A DNA stretch of 9,869 nucleotides from Opitutaceae bacterium (GCA_031266495.1 JAISAX010000800.1:1-9869); one strand, 5' to 3'. Counted from the stretch's first letter, positions 1-7,285 are shown. Translations and numbers: made by a program. Notes: generated by a model from the letters alone, not told the origin.

Positions 1-24
1 CCCCCCCCCCCCCCCCCCCCCCCC
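1..24 (+). repeat. Poly-C homopolymer tract upstream of the GH35 gene
   Basis: The window opens with 24 consecutive C residues, so the true tract may be longer. It ends 14 bases before the ATG at 39. Similar C-rich tracts end 17 bases before the ATG at 3573 and 16 bases before the ATG at 9862. Its function is unknown. It could be a slippage-prone 5' leader or simply an expanded simple repeat. Confidence 0.9.
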
Positions 25-38
25 GGCGCGCCATTGTC

Positions 39-2372
39 ATGACAGACCCCTTACCCTTTCACGGACGAGCGCCGGACGGACGCGAAATCTCCGTCAACAG
101 CCGCCACCTCGTCCTCGACGGACGCCCCTGGCTGCCCGTGACAGGGGAATTTCACTACGCCCGGCTCCCCGAAACCGAATGGCGCGACGAACTCCTCAAA
201 CTGAAAGCGGGCGGCATCGACATCGTCGCCACCTACGTTTTCTGGATACACCACGAGGAAATCGAAAATGCGTGGGACTGGTCGGGCTGCCGCGACCTGC
301 GCCGCTTCGCCACACTGTGCCACGACGCCGGCCTGTTCCTCTCGGTGCGCTGCGGCCCCTGGTGCCACGGCGAGACGCGCAACGGCGGCTTCCCCGACTG
401 GCTCCTGGCCAAAGGCTGGCAACTGCGCACGGACGCCCCCGCCTACCTTGACGCCACCCGCCGCCTGTACGCGCAAATCGCCCGCCAGTTGCGCGGCCTG
501 CTCTGGCGCGACGGCGGCCCCGTCATCGGCATCCAGGTGGAAAACGAATACGCCGGTCCCGCCCAACATCTCGTGACGCTCAAACGCCTCGCGTTCGAAG
601 CCGGTCTTGACGTGCCGTTGCCGACGCGCACCGGCTGGCCTCCACTCGAAACCCCGATGCCCTTTGGTGAATTGCTGCCCCTCTTCGGCGCGTATCCCGA
701 AGGCTTCTGGGACCGCGAAATCACCGCCATGCCAAGCGCGTACCGGAGCGGCTTCCATTTCCTCCGGAAACGCACCAACGAAGCCATCGCCAACGAACGC
801 CTCACCACCCGCCAGGCAAACGACGAAGCCGACGTTGACCGCTATCCCTACCTGACCTGCGAACTCGCCGGCGGCATGACAAGTGCCTACCACCGCCGCA
901 TCCGGCTGGAGCGGGCGGACATCACCGCGATGGTCCTCACCCGTCTCGGTTCCGGCGGCAACATGCCCGGCTATTACGTCTTTCACGGCGGACGCAATCC
1001 CGACGGACGCCTCTCCACATTGCAGGAATCGCAGGATTCCCCGTATTCAAACTATAACGACCTGCCGGTAAAAAACTACGACTTTTTCGCCCCCCTCGGG
1101 CAATACAACCAGGTGCGTCCGCACTACCACTGGCTGCGCCGCCTGCACCTCTGGCTGGGCGACTCCGGCTCGCGACTGGCGGAGCTTCCCGCCCGGTTCC
1201 CGTCGGGGGAAGCGCCCGCTCCCGGACGTCGCGAAGATACGGATACGCTGCGCTGGTCGGAGCGCTGCGACGCGCGCGGCGGATACATTTTCGTCAACAA
1301 CCATCATCGCGGCCTCGCGTTGCCGGAAAAACGCGGCGTCCGGTTCACCATCAAACCGGACGGGGACAACGGGATCACTTTCCCCTCGCGCCCCGTGACC
1401 GTGCCCGCCGGAGCGCAATTCATCTGGCCCTTCGGGCTGGATGCCGGGCATGGCGTGACAATTGATTTCGCGAGCGCGCAACCCGTCTGCCGCATCGACG
1501 ATCCGTCCGCCGGAGCGACCACCCGTTTTTTTGCATCCACATCCGGGATACAACCGGAGTTCTCCATCGGCGGCCAGGTCACCGTGTTGTCGCCGGGCCG
1601 CGAGGTCGCGATGGAAACCAGGGGCGCGGACGGCGGCCTGGTGCGCATCGTGCTTCTCGACGACGCGGATTCCCTCGCCCTGTGGAAAGGCGTCTGGCGC
1701 GGACACGAATGTGCCGTCCTCTGCCGCGACCAGGTGATTTTTGACCGCGGCAAAATCCGTGTCATCCGCGACGCATGGTCTCCGGAAAACGAACTCCTCC
1801 TTTTCGCACCAGGCGCCGCAGCCGGCGATTTTGCGAGCGCGGGCCTTGCGGTTTGCGGGACGGCGGGCGTCTTCACCCGCATTTCCCTCCTCCCCTCGCC
1901 CCTCCCGCTCCTCCCGCCCCTCCCGCCGGTTTCACTCGCAAGCACGCAACTTCGCGCCGCCGGGCCGGCCCGTGTAGTTCCGGTTTCACCACACGGCGCC
2001 TCATCCGTGGCGGAGGCGCCGGGCGACTCCGATTTCGCCAATGCCGCCCTCTGGAGTATCCGTATTCCAGATACTCATGATCTCGCCTCCGATTCCCTCC
2101 TGCGCCTCGAATACCGGGGTGACGTCGCCCGGGTGTTCGTCGGAGGCAAACTCGTCAGGGATGATTTTTACAACGGCGCTCCCCTGGAAATCGGCATTGC
2201 CCGCCATGCCCGCGAACTGGAACAGGCGGGACGCGAGTTGCACCTCGCCGTCCTGCCCCTGCACGCGGACGCCCCCGTCTTTCTCCCGGAGGACGTCCGC
2301 GCCTCCCTCTCCGGCGAAACCGCCGGGCTGACCTCCGTCACCCTCGGCATCCGCACACACCACGAGCTATGA
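39..2372 (+). CDS. Glycoside hydrolase family 35 beta-galactosidase-like protein
   Basis: This 777-residue protein is a probable GH35 exo-glycosidase that removes terminal beta-galactose or a related sugar. The N-terminal barrel carries the usual family blocks: GEFHYARLP (about residues 36-44), YVFWIHHEE (66-74), RCGPWCHGE...GGFPDWL (104-122) and QVENEYAG (166-173). By family analogy Glu170, preceded by Asn169, is the acid/base and Glu275 in TCELAGG is the likely nucleophile. Beta-sandwich domains should follow, joined by a Pro/Leu-rich linker at residues 617-630 that is encoded by C-rich DNA. No signal peptide is visible, so a cytoplasmic or periplasm-independent role is inferred. The ATG at 39 is chosen because the family core starts by residue 22. 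The upstream frame stays open into poly-C, so a slightly longer N-terminus cannot be excluded, and there is no clear Shine-Dalgarno. The LacI-type regulator and heparinase-like enzyme follow on the same strand. Substrate specificity is unproven. Confidence 0.93.
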   Translation: MTDPLPFHGRAPDGREISVNSRHLVLDGRPWLPVTGEFHYARLPETEWRDELLKLKAGGIDIVATYVFWIHHEEIENAWDWSGCRDLRRFATLCHDAGLFLSVRCGPWCHGETRNGGFPDWLLAKGWQLRTDAPAYLDATRRLYAQIARQLRGLLWRDGGPVIGIQVENEYAGPAQHLVTLKRLAFEAGLDVPLPTRTGWPPLETPMPFGELLPLFGAYPEGFWDREITAMPSAYRSGFHFLRKRTNEAIANERLTTRQANDEADVDRYPYLTCELAGGMTSAYHRRIRLERADITAMVLTRLGSGGNMPGYYVFHGGRNPDGRLSTLQESQDSPYSNYNDLPVKNYDFFAPLGQYNQVRPHYHWLRRLHLWLGDSGSRLAELPARFPSGEAPAPGRREDTDTLRWSERCDARGGYIFVNNHHRGLALPEKRGVRFTIKPDGDNGITFPSRPVTVPAGAQFIWPFGLDAGHGVTIDFASAQPVCRIDDPSAGATTRFFASTSGIQPEFSIGGQVTVLSPGREVAMETRGADGGLVRIVLLDDADSLALWKGVWRGHECAVLCRDQVIFDRGKIRVIRDAWSPENELLLFAPGAAAGDFASAGLAVCGTAGVFTRISLLPSPLPLLPPLPPVSLASTQLRAAGPARVVPVSPHGASSVAEAPGDSDFANAALWSIRIPDTHDLASDSLLRLEYRGDVARVFVGGKLVRDDFYNGAPLEIGIARHARELEQAGRELHLAVLPLHADAPVFLPEDVRASLSGETAGLTSVTLGIRTHHEL
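1885..1929 (+). repeat. C-rich pyrimidine stretch coding a Pro/Leu linker
   Basis: Runs of two to four C broken by T and occasional G encode an alternating Leu/Pro segment (residues 617-630) inside the GH35 gene. It probably separates two folded domains. It resembles the intergenic C tracts in composition, which suggests that C-rich slippage also acts inside genes where it stays in frame. Confidence 0.6.
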
Positions 2373-2517
2373 ACCGCTTCGCTCCCCGACGGATTTGCCA
2401 GGACATGCGCCGCCTTTACCCGTCATGTCCCGTCATTACAATGTGCGCATGTCCACATCAGATTTTTCTCCCCTCCCCACCCCGCCGCCCGCCAACAGCC
2501 TTCCTCCACCCCGGACG

Positions 2518-3720
2518 ATGATCACAACGGTTTCCAAACGCGTCACGATGCAGCAGATCGCCAGCAAGGCCGGCGTCACGCGCGTGACGGTGTCGCTCGC
2601 CCTGCGCTCGCATCCGGGCATCCCGGAAACCACGCGCCGGCGCATCCTCGGCATCGTGAACGAACTCGGTTACCGCCCCAATCCCATGATTTCGGCGCTC
2701 ATGGCCGACGTGCGCGCCAGAAACCCCGGACAACGCACCTGCACCATCGCCTATCTCACCCATGCGACAAAGGAAATGATGCGGGAAATCCCCGCCGCGG
2801 GCCGCTATTTTTCCGGAGCACGCCGCCACGCCGAGGAACTTGGCTACCACCTCGAGTATTTCCATTTCCAACCCGACACCAACGCGCGTTCGGTCGGACG
2901 GACGTTGAGGATGCGCGGCATTCGCGGAGTGCTCCTCCCGCCCGTCCCCAATCTCGATTTTTCCTTCGACCTTGAGTGGCAGTATTTTTGCGTGGCCACG
3001 CTCGGTTACTCGCTGCGCGCCCCGAAACTCAACCGCAGCGTCAACCACCAATACAACACCATGCGCACCGTTTTCGACAAGGCGCTCGAAAAAGGATTCC
3101 GGCGCATCGGCCTGATGATCCGCAAACAGGACGACGACGGCACCAACAACATCTGGGGAGCCGCTTACCTCGCCAGCCAGCAACTCCGGCTCGACGAACG
3201 CCAGCGCCTGACCTTTTTTTACTTCGACCAGTTGACGCCCGCGCAACTGGCGCGCTGGTTCAAAAAAGAACGCCCCGACGTCATCATCTCCCTGGCCAGG
3301 GCGCCAACCGGGGAACTGCGCGCCGCCGGCATCGAACCGCTTCGCGACGTAAACATCGTGCTCCTCGACCGCGCCGAGGACCAGCCGCACCTCTCCGGCA
3401 TGGACCAGCGCCCCGATCTTGTCGGCGCGATGGGGGTCGATCTCGTCGCCCAGGACATGATCAACAACGCCTGCGGCCTGCCCCGTTTTCCCAAAACCAT
3501 TCTTACCGAAGGCGTCTGGATCGACGCCGCCTCCCCCTCCCCCCCCCTCCCCCCCGCCGCCGCCAATTCTCCATGCACCGAACCATCAAAACCACCATGC
3601 GACAAACCGCCAGAACGCGCCTTTCCATCATCAAAGGTCCCCTTGAAAAATCCTTCCGCGAAATCCGGAGCGCCGCTGCGGTGCCTCACGGCATCGCGCT
3701 CTCCGCAGTGCTCGCCATGA
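2518..3720 (+). CDS. LacI-family transcriptional regulator with abnormal C-terminal tail
   Basis: This is a DNA-binding repressor or activator of the LacI/GalR type, 400 residues from the ATG at 2518. The N-terminal helix-turn-helix, about residues 10-30, reads TMQQIASKAGVTRVTVSLAL, followed by the hinge region with ELGYRPNPMISALM. A periplasmic-binding-like sensor domain follows (TIAYLT onward) and ends near TEGVWID (about residues 330-336), where the family normally stops. The last 60 or so residues are Pro/Ser-rich, start at a C5-T-C9-T-C7 tract (3533-3555) and overlap the heparinase gene in another frame, so they are probably not native. In-frame ATGs at 2425 and 2449 and a TTG at 2395 would add a Pro-rich N-terminus. 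The start at 2518 is preferred because LacI proteins begin just before the HTH. It lies between GH35 and heparinase genes on the same strand, so it probably controls this locus in response to a breakdown sugar. Confidence 0.88.
   Translation: MITTVSKRVTMQQIASKAGVTRVTVSLALRSHPGIPETTRRRILGIVNELGYRPNPMISALMADVRARNPGQRTCTIAYLTHATKEMMREIPAAGRYFSGARRHAEELGYHLEYFHFQPDTNARSVGRTLRMRGIRGVLLPPVPNLDFSFDLEWQYFCVATLGYSLRAPKLNRSVNHQYNTMRTVFDKALEKGFRRIGLMIRKQDDDGTNNIWGAAYLASQQLRLDERQRLTFFYFDQLTPAQLARWFKKERPDVIISLARAPTGELRAAGIEPLRDVNIVLLDRAEDQPHLSGMDQRPDLVGAMGVDLVAQDMINNACGLPRFPKTILTEGVWIDAASPSPPLPPAAANSPCTEPSKPPCDKPPERAFPSSKVPLKNPSAKSGAPLRCLTASRSPQCSP
3533..3555 (+). repeat. C5-T-C9-T-C7 tract at the LacI/heparinase junction
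   Basis: Three C runs of 5, 9 and 7 are separated by single Ts. The tract lies at the point where the LacI protein should end and finishes 17 bases before the heparinase ATG. On the minus strand it gives three long G runs, a potential G-quadruplex. Slippage here would change the regulator's C-terminus. Confidence 0.9.
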
Positions 3721-5834
3721 CATTCGCCGCGACGCTTGCCGCGACGCCCGCGTCAACCGTCCCCCTCCCCGCGGACGCCGCCGCCAGCCCCGCTCGCGAA
3801 AACGAAACCCCGGAACCCGTTCTCTTTTTCAACGCCGCCGACATCCCCGCGCTGAAAACCCGTGTCTTGCGTTCCGGATACAAAAACCCCTGGGACGACC
3901 TGCTTGCCGAAGCCCGCGACTATTGCGACCCCGCCTCTCCCCGTTACGCCAGTCCCGGGACCTACCTTGCCAAAGCCGCCGAAGGCAGCTCCGGCGCCAA
4001 CGCGCACTACTTCGGACGCGACCTCACCGTCCGCATGCAGACACTCGGCCTCGCCTGGATCATCACCCGGGACGAAACCTTCGCGCGGCACGGCATTGCC
4101 CTGCTCGAAACCGGCGCCTCCGACGCCATCACCGCCATCCTCAAGGACAACCGTTTCGCCGGCACGAAAGGCGACATGATGCGCGCCCTCGCCACCGGCC
4201 TCGACCTCTTCTCCGGCGCGCTGACCCCCGCGCGACGCGCCCCCGTTGCCCGCGCCGCCCGCCAGTACGCCATCGCGCAAACCCGCGCCTACAACCAACC
4301 CGGCAGCGAATGGAAAGGCGTATCCGTCTGGCACAACTTCAACGGCGTGTGCGGCGGCGCCCTCGGGATGCTCGCCATCGCCCTCCGCACGGATTTTCCC
4401 GACGAATCCGCCGCGTGGCTGCAAGTCGCCGAGGAAATGACCCTCACCTGGCTCTCCAAAGGCATCGACGCCGACGGCGCCGGCCTCGAAGGCGTCCTCT
4501 ATCTCAACTACGGCATCGGCAACCCCGTGCTCTTTGCCGACGCCCTCTGGCGCCTCACCGGCTCGCGCCGCGCCATCATCGACCACCCCCACCTGAAACT
4601 CGCCACCCGCTTCCTCGTGATGCAACTCCTCCCCGGCGAAACAAACGTCTTCGACGCCCGCAACGACTCCCTCTACAACACCGACCTCAACGGATACAAA
4701 GGCGTGGGCGTCGCCTTCCTCCTCTCCCTCGCCTCCGGTTTTCATGGCGCCACCGCCCCCGATCCGCTCGCCCACTGGCTCTGGCACAAGACAAAAGCCC
4801 GCTCGCAAACCATGATGCGCATCGCCCTGCCACCCTTCGACCCCGCGCAATCCGCCGCCTTTGACGCCCCCCCTCCCGCCGACCCCTCCGCCACAATCCC
4901 CACTCCCATCGGGCAACACTTCCGTCAACGCGGCCTGTGTGTCTGGCGCACCGGCTGGCAACGCCACGACGTGATGTTCTCCATCGAGGCCGGCCCCTAC
5001 CATCACGTCACCCACAACCAGGCCGACAAAGGCCACTTCACCCTCTACGGCCTCGGGTACCGCTGGGCCGCCGACGTCGGCTACGGCAACGACCGCAACC
5101 CGGACGGCCGCTGCCAGACCACCGCGCACAGTTGCGTCCTGATCGACGGCCGCGGCCAGGCCCTCTCCGGCGCCGCCCTCGGCACCAGCGGCAAAATCCT
5201 GCGTTACGAAAACACACACAAATCCGGATACGCGCTCGCCGACGCCAAACCCGCCTACGATGCCAACAACGCCGGCCAGCCCGGCGTTCCCGTCCGGCGC
5301 GCCCTGCGCCACGCCTTCCTTGTCCGTCCCTCCGGCGGCATCCCCGCCTACGCCGTAGTTCTTGACGACATACAGGCGCGCGCGCCGGATGCCGACGGGA
5401 AAAACAACTACACATGGCAAATGATCACCTGGGCCGACATGCGAGTCGAACAACCCCCCGGCCATCCCTCGACATTCATCCTGACGCCACCCGGACCCGC
5501 CGGCGCCGTCCCCCGCATGGTCGTTGCCCTTGCCGCCTCCGCGCCGCTCGCGCTCGGCTCCGCGCCCTTCCATCCCGACGACACTCCCGGACGTCCCCCG
5601 TACGACTACCGGAGACTCCGTGCCGAAACCCGCGCCGCCAATCCACATTTCGCCGCCCTTCTTGCCCCCCTCCCCCCTGGCGCGCCCGCGCCACGATTCA
5701 CCGCGGAAGGCATTGCCGGCGCCGGCGACTCCGCCCGTATCCAGATCTCCATCACATGGCCGGACCGGACCGACATCATCGAATGGCGTGACGATTCCGC
5801 CACGCTCAAACCGGCTCCGGGTTATTATCCGTAA
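3573..5834 (+). CDS. Heparinase II/III-like polysaccharide lyase, probably exported
   Basis: This 753-residue protein resembles the heparinase II/III and alginate-lyase-like fold, which cleaves uronic-acid polysaccharides by beta-elimination. An N-terminal basic stretch and a hydrophobic segment at about residues 39-57, followed by ATPAST, look like a long signal peptide. The helical toroid carries WHNFNGVCGGALG (253-265) and EGVLYLNYG (306-314). The C-terminal beta-sandwich begins near residue 450 and carries YHHVTHNQADKGHFTLYG (476-493), DVGYG (501-505) and HSCVLIDG (519-526), matching the conserved His/Asp region of the family. His/Asn254-255, Tyr310 or Tyr313 and His478 or His481 are candidate catalytic residues by analogy. 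A Pro-rich linker (432-446) joins the halves. Starts at 3573 or 3597 are both possible; an ATG at 3718 would remove most of the signal peptide. The frame is also open upstream through the LacI gene. The exact lyase family and substrate (glycosaminoglycan, alginate or pectin-like) are not determined. Confidence 0.88.
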   Translation: MHRTIKTTMRQTARTRLSIIKGPLEKSFREIRSAAAVPHGIALSAVLAMTFAATLAATPASTVPLPADAAASPARENETPEPVLFFNAADIPALKTRVLRSGYKNPWDDLLAEARDYCDPASPRYASPGTYLAKAAEGSSGANAHYFGRDLTVRMQTLGLAWIITRDETFARHGIALLETGASDAITAILKDNRFAGTKGDMMRALATGLDLFSGALTPARRAPVARAARQYAIAQTRAYNQPGSEWKGVSVWHNFNGVCGGALGMLAIALRTDFPDESAAWLQVAEEMTLTWLSKGIDADGAGLEGVLYLNYGIGNPVLFADALWRLTGSRRAIIDHPHLKLATRFLVMQLLPGETNVFDARNDSLYNTDLNGYKGVGVAFLLSLASGFHGATAPDPLAHWLWHKTKARSQTMMRIALPPFDPAQSAAFDAPPPADPSATIPTPIGQHFRQRGLCVWRTGWQRHDVMFSIEAGPYHHVTHNQADKGHFTLYGLGYRWAADVGYGNDRNPDGRCQTTAHSCVLIDGRGQALSGAALGTSGKILRYENTHKSGYALADAKPAYDANNAGQPGVPVRRALRHAFLVRPSGGIPAYAVVLDDIQARAPDADGKNNYTWQMITWADMRVEQPPGHPSTFILTPPGPAGAVPRMVVALAASAPLALGSAPFHPDDTPGRPPYDYRRLRAETRAANPHFAALLAPLPPGAPAPRFTAEGIAGAGDSARIQISITWPDRTDIIEWRDDSATLKPAPGYYP

Positions 5835-5885
5835 AACTATCGCCAACCCGGCGAAACCGGAACCAGGGAACCAAACCGGCAAACC

Positions 5886-5920
5886 AACCGCGAATGAACG
5901 CGAATGAACGCGAATAAAAA
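5886..5920 (+). repeat. Left arm of outer inverted repeat (GCGAATGAAC units)
   Basis: This 35-base arm is made of nearly three copies of a 10-base GCGAATGAAC unit followed by an A run. Its reverse complement matches 6136-6170 at 34 of 35 positions. Similar GCGAATGAACGCGAAT arrays are common in intergenic DNA of Verrucomicrobiota and Bacteroidota (general impression). No coding potential is claimed. Confidence 0.85.
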
Positions 5921-5952
5921 AACAATAACGGATGTTACGCAGGCCGACGTGG

Positions 5953-5972
5953 CACGGGCATCCTTGCCCGTG
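5953..5972. repeat. REP-like hairpin 1
   Basis: CACGGGCA and TGCCCGTG form an 8-bp perfect stem around TCCT. It is the first of three related palindromes in the gap. Confidence 0.8.
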
Positions 5973-5996
5973 GACGGCGCTCCGCGCCGCAAACAT

Positions 5997-6019
5997 CCCC
6001 CCTCCCCCCCCCCTCCCCC
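5997..6019 (+). repeat. C6-T-C10-T-C5 tract within the MITE-like element
   Basis: This tract has the same architecture as 3533-3555 (three C runs split by single Ts) but is 201 bases from the next start codon, so a role in translation initiation is unlikely for this copy. Confidence 0.9.
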
Positions 6020-6025
6020 GGCAAT

Positions 6026-6045
6026 CATGGGCACGGATGCCCATG
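6026..6045. repeat. REP-like hairpin 2
   Basis: CATGGGCA and TGCCCATG form an 8-bp perfect stem around CGGA. It differs from hairpin 1 by a compensating base-pair change, which suggests the paired form is what is conserved. Confidence 0.8.
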
Positions 6046-6057
6046 CCACACCAAACC

Positions 6058-6076
6058 CACGGGCTGGAAGCCCGTG
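6058..6076. repeat. REP-like hairpin 3
   Basis: CACGGGCT and AGCCCGTG form an 8-bp perfect stem around GGA. It again shows a compensated change relative to hairpin 1. Confidence 0.8.
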
Positions 6077-6091
6077 CCACGCCTCCGGAAT

Positions 6092-6103
6092 GCGTAACAT
6101 CAG
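6092..6103 (-). repeat. Left copy of 12-bp inverted repeat bracketing the esterase
   Basis: GCGTAACATCAG is the exact reverse complement of CTGATGTTACGC at 7157-7168. Ten of its bases belong to the right end of the MITE-like element. The pair encloses the low-GC esterase gene. Confidence 0.8.
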
Positions 6104-6135
6104 CCAATAAAAACCCGGTGAATCCGAAGTTCCTG

Positions 6136-6170
6136 TTTTTATTCGCGTTCATTCGCGTCCATTCGCGGTT
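6136..6170 (-). repeat. Right arm of outer inverted repeat
   Basis: This 35-base partner of 5886-5920 has a single mismatch. The two arms enclose about 215 bases. It ends 50 bases before the esterase start and could form a long cruciform or an RNA stem in a transcript covering the gap. Confidence 0.85.
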
Positions 6171-6220
6171 TAAAAAAATGAAGTTTCCAAAGCGCCCCCC
6201 ATTCAATAACTGATAAAAAC

Positions 6221-7156
6221 ATGCGAACATTTCTTTATTTCGTGATTTCCACGATGTTCTTTTCTTTTCATGCCTTGTTTATCAAAGCGGAAGATATTCA
6301 TTATCAAGGTGCCTTGGCGATGAAACCGGTGGCGGAGTTGAAACTCTGGCAAGGTTCTGCTCCTGGCGAAAAAGCGGGAACTATTGGTGAGGAAAAAACG
6401 GAATCCGGTAAAGAAACACCGCCAATTAGTCGCATCCGGAATGTTACGGAACCAACACTTGCCGTGTACCAACCGGATTCCGGAAAGGCAACAGGGACCT
6501 GTATTCTTGTTTTCCCCGGAGGCGGTTATAGTATTCTGGCGTACAATCATGAAGGGACGGAAATTGCCCATTGGCTCAATTCGATTGGTATTACGGCGGT
6601 TGTAGTCAAATACCGTGTTCCGCGGCGCGCCGGGCACCCCAAACATCTTGCTCCACTTCAGGACGCCCAACGGGCAATCCGGCTTGTGAGGCAAAACGCG
6701 GAAACATGGAAAATTGACGCACGGAAAACGGGAGTTCTTGGTTTTTCCGCTGGAGCGCACCTGGCGCTGATGCTTGCAACCGGTTACAATGAAAAAAGCT
6801 ACGAATCCGTTGACAGCGCCGACCAATTGAGTGCCAGGCCGGATTTTGCCGTGCCGGTTTATCTGGCGTATGCGTTGGGGGAAAAAGTGGATCAGAAGCG
6901 GGTGGACGTTCCGCTTGCGGAAGACATCAGGGTTACACGGGATACGCCGCCGATGTTTCTTTCTGTTTGTGATGATGATCCTGTTGGTTCGATGGGAAGT
7001 GTGCAGCTTTATATGAAACTTCGGGCAACCGGGATTCCTTGTGAACTTCATGTTTTTGTGAAGGGCGGACACGGTTATGGAATCCGTAGCAATCGTGGTC
7101 CTGCTGCCGGCTGGAATCGCCTTTGTGAAGATTGGCTGAAACAAATGAATTTGTAA
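6221..7156 (+). CDS. Secreted alpha/beta-hydrolase, acetylxylan-esterase-like
   Basis: This 311-residue serine hydrolase probably removes acetyl or acyl groups from plant polysaccharides. Residues 1-23 form a hydrophobic signal-peptide-like segment ending near KAED. The oxyanion loop reads FPGGGYSILAYNHEG (98-112), the nucleophile elbow is GFSAG with Ser176, the acid is probably Asp252 or Asp253 in CDDDPVGS, and the base is His284 in GGHGYG. This order and the total length fit the esterase/lipase-like (BD-FAE, axe-type) group often annotated as pectin or xylan acetylesterase. Base composition is unlike the neighbours: three 60-base samples gave 37, 57 and 52 percent GC, against about 63 percent in a sample of the heparinase gene. 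Codons often end in A or T, which suggests recent transfer. The inverted 12-mer pair encloses it, and its stop codon directly abuts the right copy. Substrate is inferred from the family and locus only. Confidence 0.88.
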   Translation: MRTFLYFVISTMFFSFHALFIKAEDIHYQGALAMKPVAELKLWQGSAPGEKAGTIGEEKTESGKETPPISRIRNVTEPTLAVYQPDSGKATGTCILVFPGGGYSILAYNHEGTEIAHWLNSIGITAVVVKYRVPRRAGHPKHLAPLQDAQRAIRLVRQNAETWKIDARKTGVLGFSAGAHLALMLATGYNEKSYESVDSADQLSARPDFAVPVYLAYALGEKVDQKRVDVPLAEDIRVTRDTPPMFLSVCDDDPVGSMGSVQLYMKLRATGIPCELHVFVKGGHGYGIRSNRGPAAGWNRLCEDWLKQMNL

Positions 7157-7168
7157 CTGATGTTACGC
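7157..7168 (+). repeat. Right copy of 12-bp inverted repeat bracketing the esterase
   Basis: CTGATGTTACGC begins at the base after the esterase stop codon and is the perfect inverse of 6092-6103. Its 3' flank (GGTGCCCC) differs from the flank of the MITE-like copy at 5931, so it may be the end of a different or decayed element. Confidence 0.8.
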
Positions 7169-7261
7169 GGTGCCCCACGCAGAGACCTCGCAAGCGAAGC
7201 CCGCAAAAATAATATCAGTTCGTACCAACGCTCGTTCACAAACAGCGCTGGCAACAGGCTG

Positions 7262-7282
7262 AAAAAAACCGTCGCCGGGCGG
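7262..7282 (-). terminator. Possible weak terminator after the DeoR gene
   Basis: Read on the minus strand, an imperfect GC-rich stem (7269-7282) is followed by seven Ts (7262-7268), just after the DeoR stop codon. The stem is short and mismatched, so the call is tentative. No terminator is evident for the convergent esterase in 7169-7261. Confidence 0.25.
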
Positions 7283-7285
7283 CTC

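Larger units (their letters stand above)
5931..6101. mobile_element. MITE-like element with 11-bp inverted ends and three hairpins
   Basis: The 171-bp segment starts GATGTTACGCA and ends with its exact complement TGCGTAACATC. Inside are three hairpins with 8-bp stems at 5953-5972, 6026-6045 and 6058-6076, each built on a CAYGGGC-type arm, and a C6-T-C10-T-C5 tract at 5997-6019. It has no transposase and no convincing reading frame, so it is at most non-autonomous. No clear target-site duplication is seen, although CAATAA occurs just outside both ends (5923-5928 and 6105-6110). The segment lies inside the outer inverted repeat, in the 386-base gene-free gap 5835-6220, and could alternatively be a REP-type cluster. 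Confidence 0.55.

Noticed and set aside
51..986. Minus-strand open frame opposite the GH35 barrel
   Set aside because: Composition is typical of an antisense GC-rich frame, and the plus strand carries catalytic GH35 motifs over the same bases.
2976..3572. Extended N-terminus of the heparinase frame into the LacI gene
   Set aside because: The upstream part is Arg/Pro-rich and lies out of frame inside a well-supported LacI protein. The signal-peptide-like segment after 3573 marks the real N-terminus unless a frameshift fusion occurs.
5835..5885. Terminator directly after the heparinase gene
   Set aside because: Only short GC complementarity is visible and no T run follows on the plus strand.
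5889..5916. Possible CRISPR-like array in the 10-base repeats
   Set aside because: Units are directly adjacent with no spacers, only about three copies, and no cas genes are near.
5904..6213. Short plus-strand frames across the repeat nest
   Set aside because: Their sequence is the translation of hairpins, the C tract and the GCGAATGAAC arrays, so they are repeat-derived.
3753..6230. Very long minus-strand open frame opposite the heparinase-like gene
   Set aside because: It is Gly/Val/Ala-rich with no recognisable motif, and it mirrors the codon bias of a strong plus-strand gene with clear family motifs. It also runs through the repeat nest. It is an antisense shadow of high-GC coding DNA.
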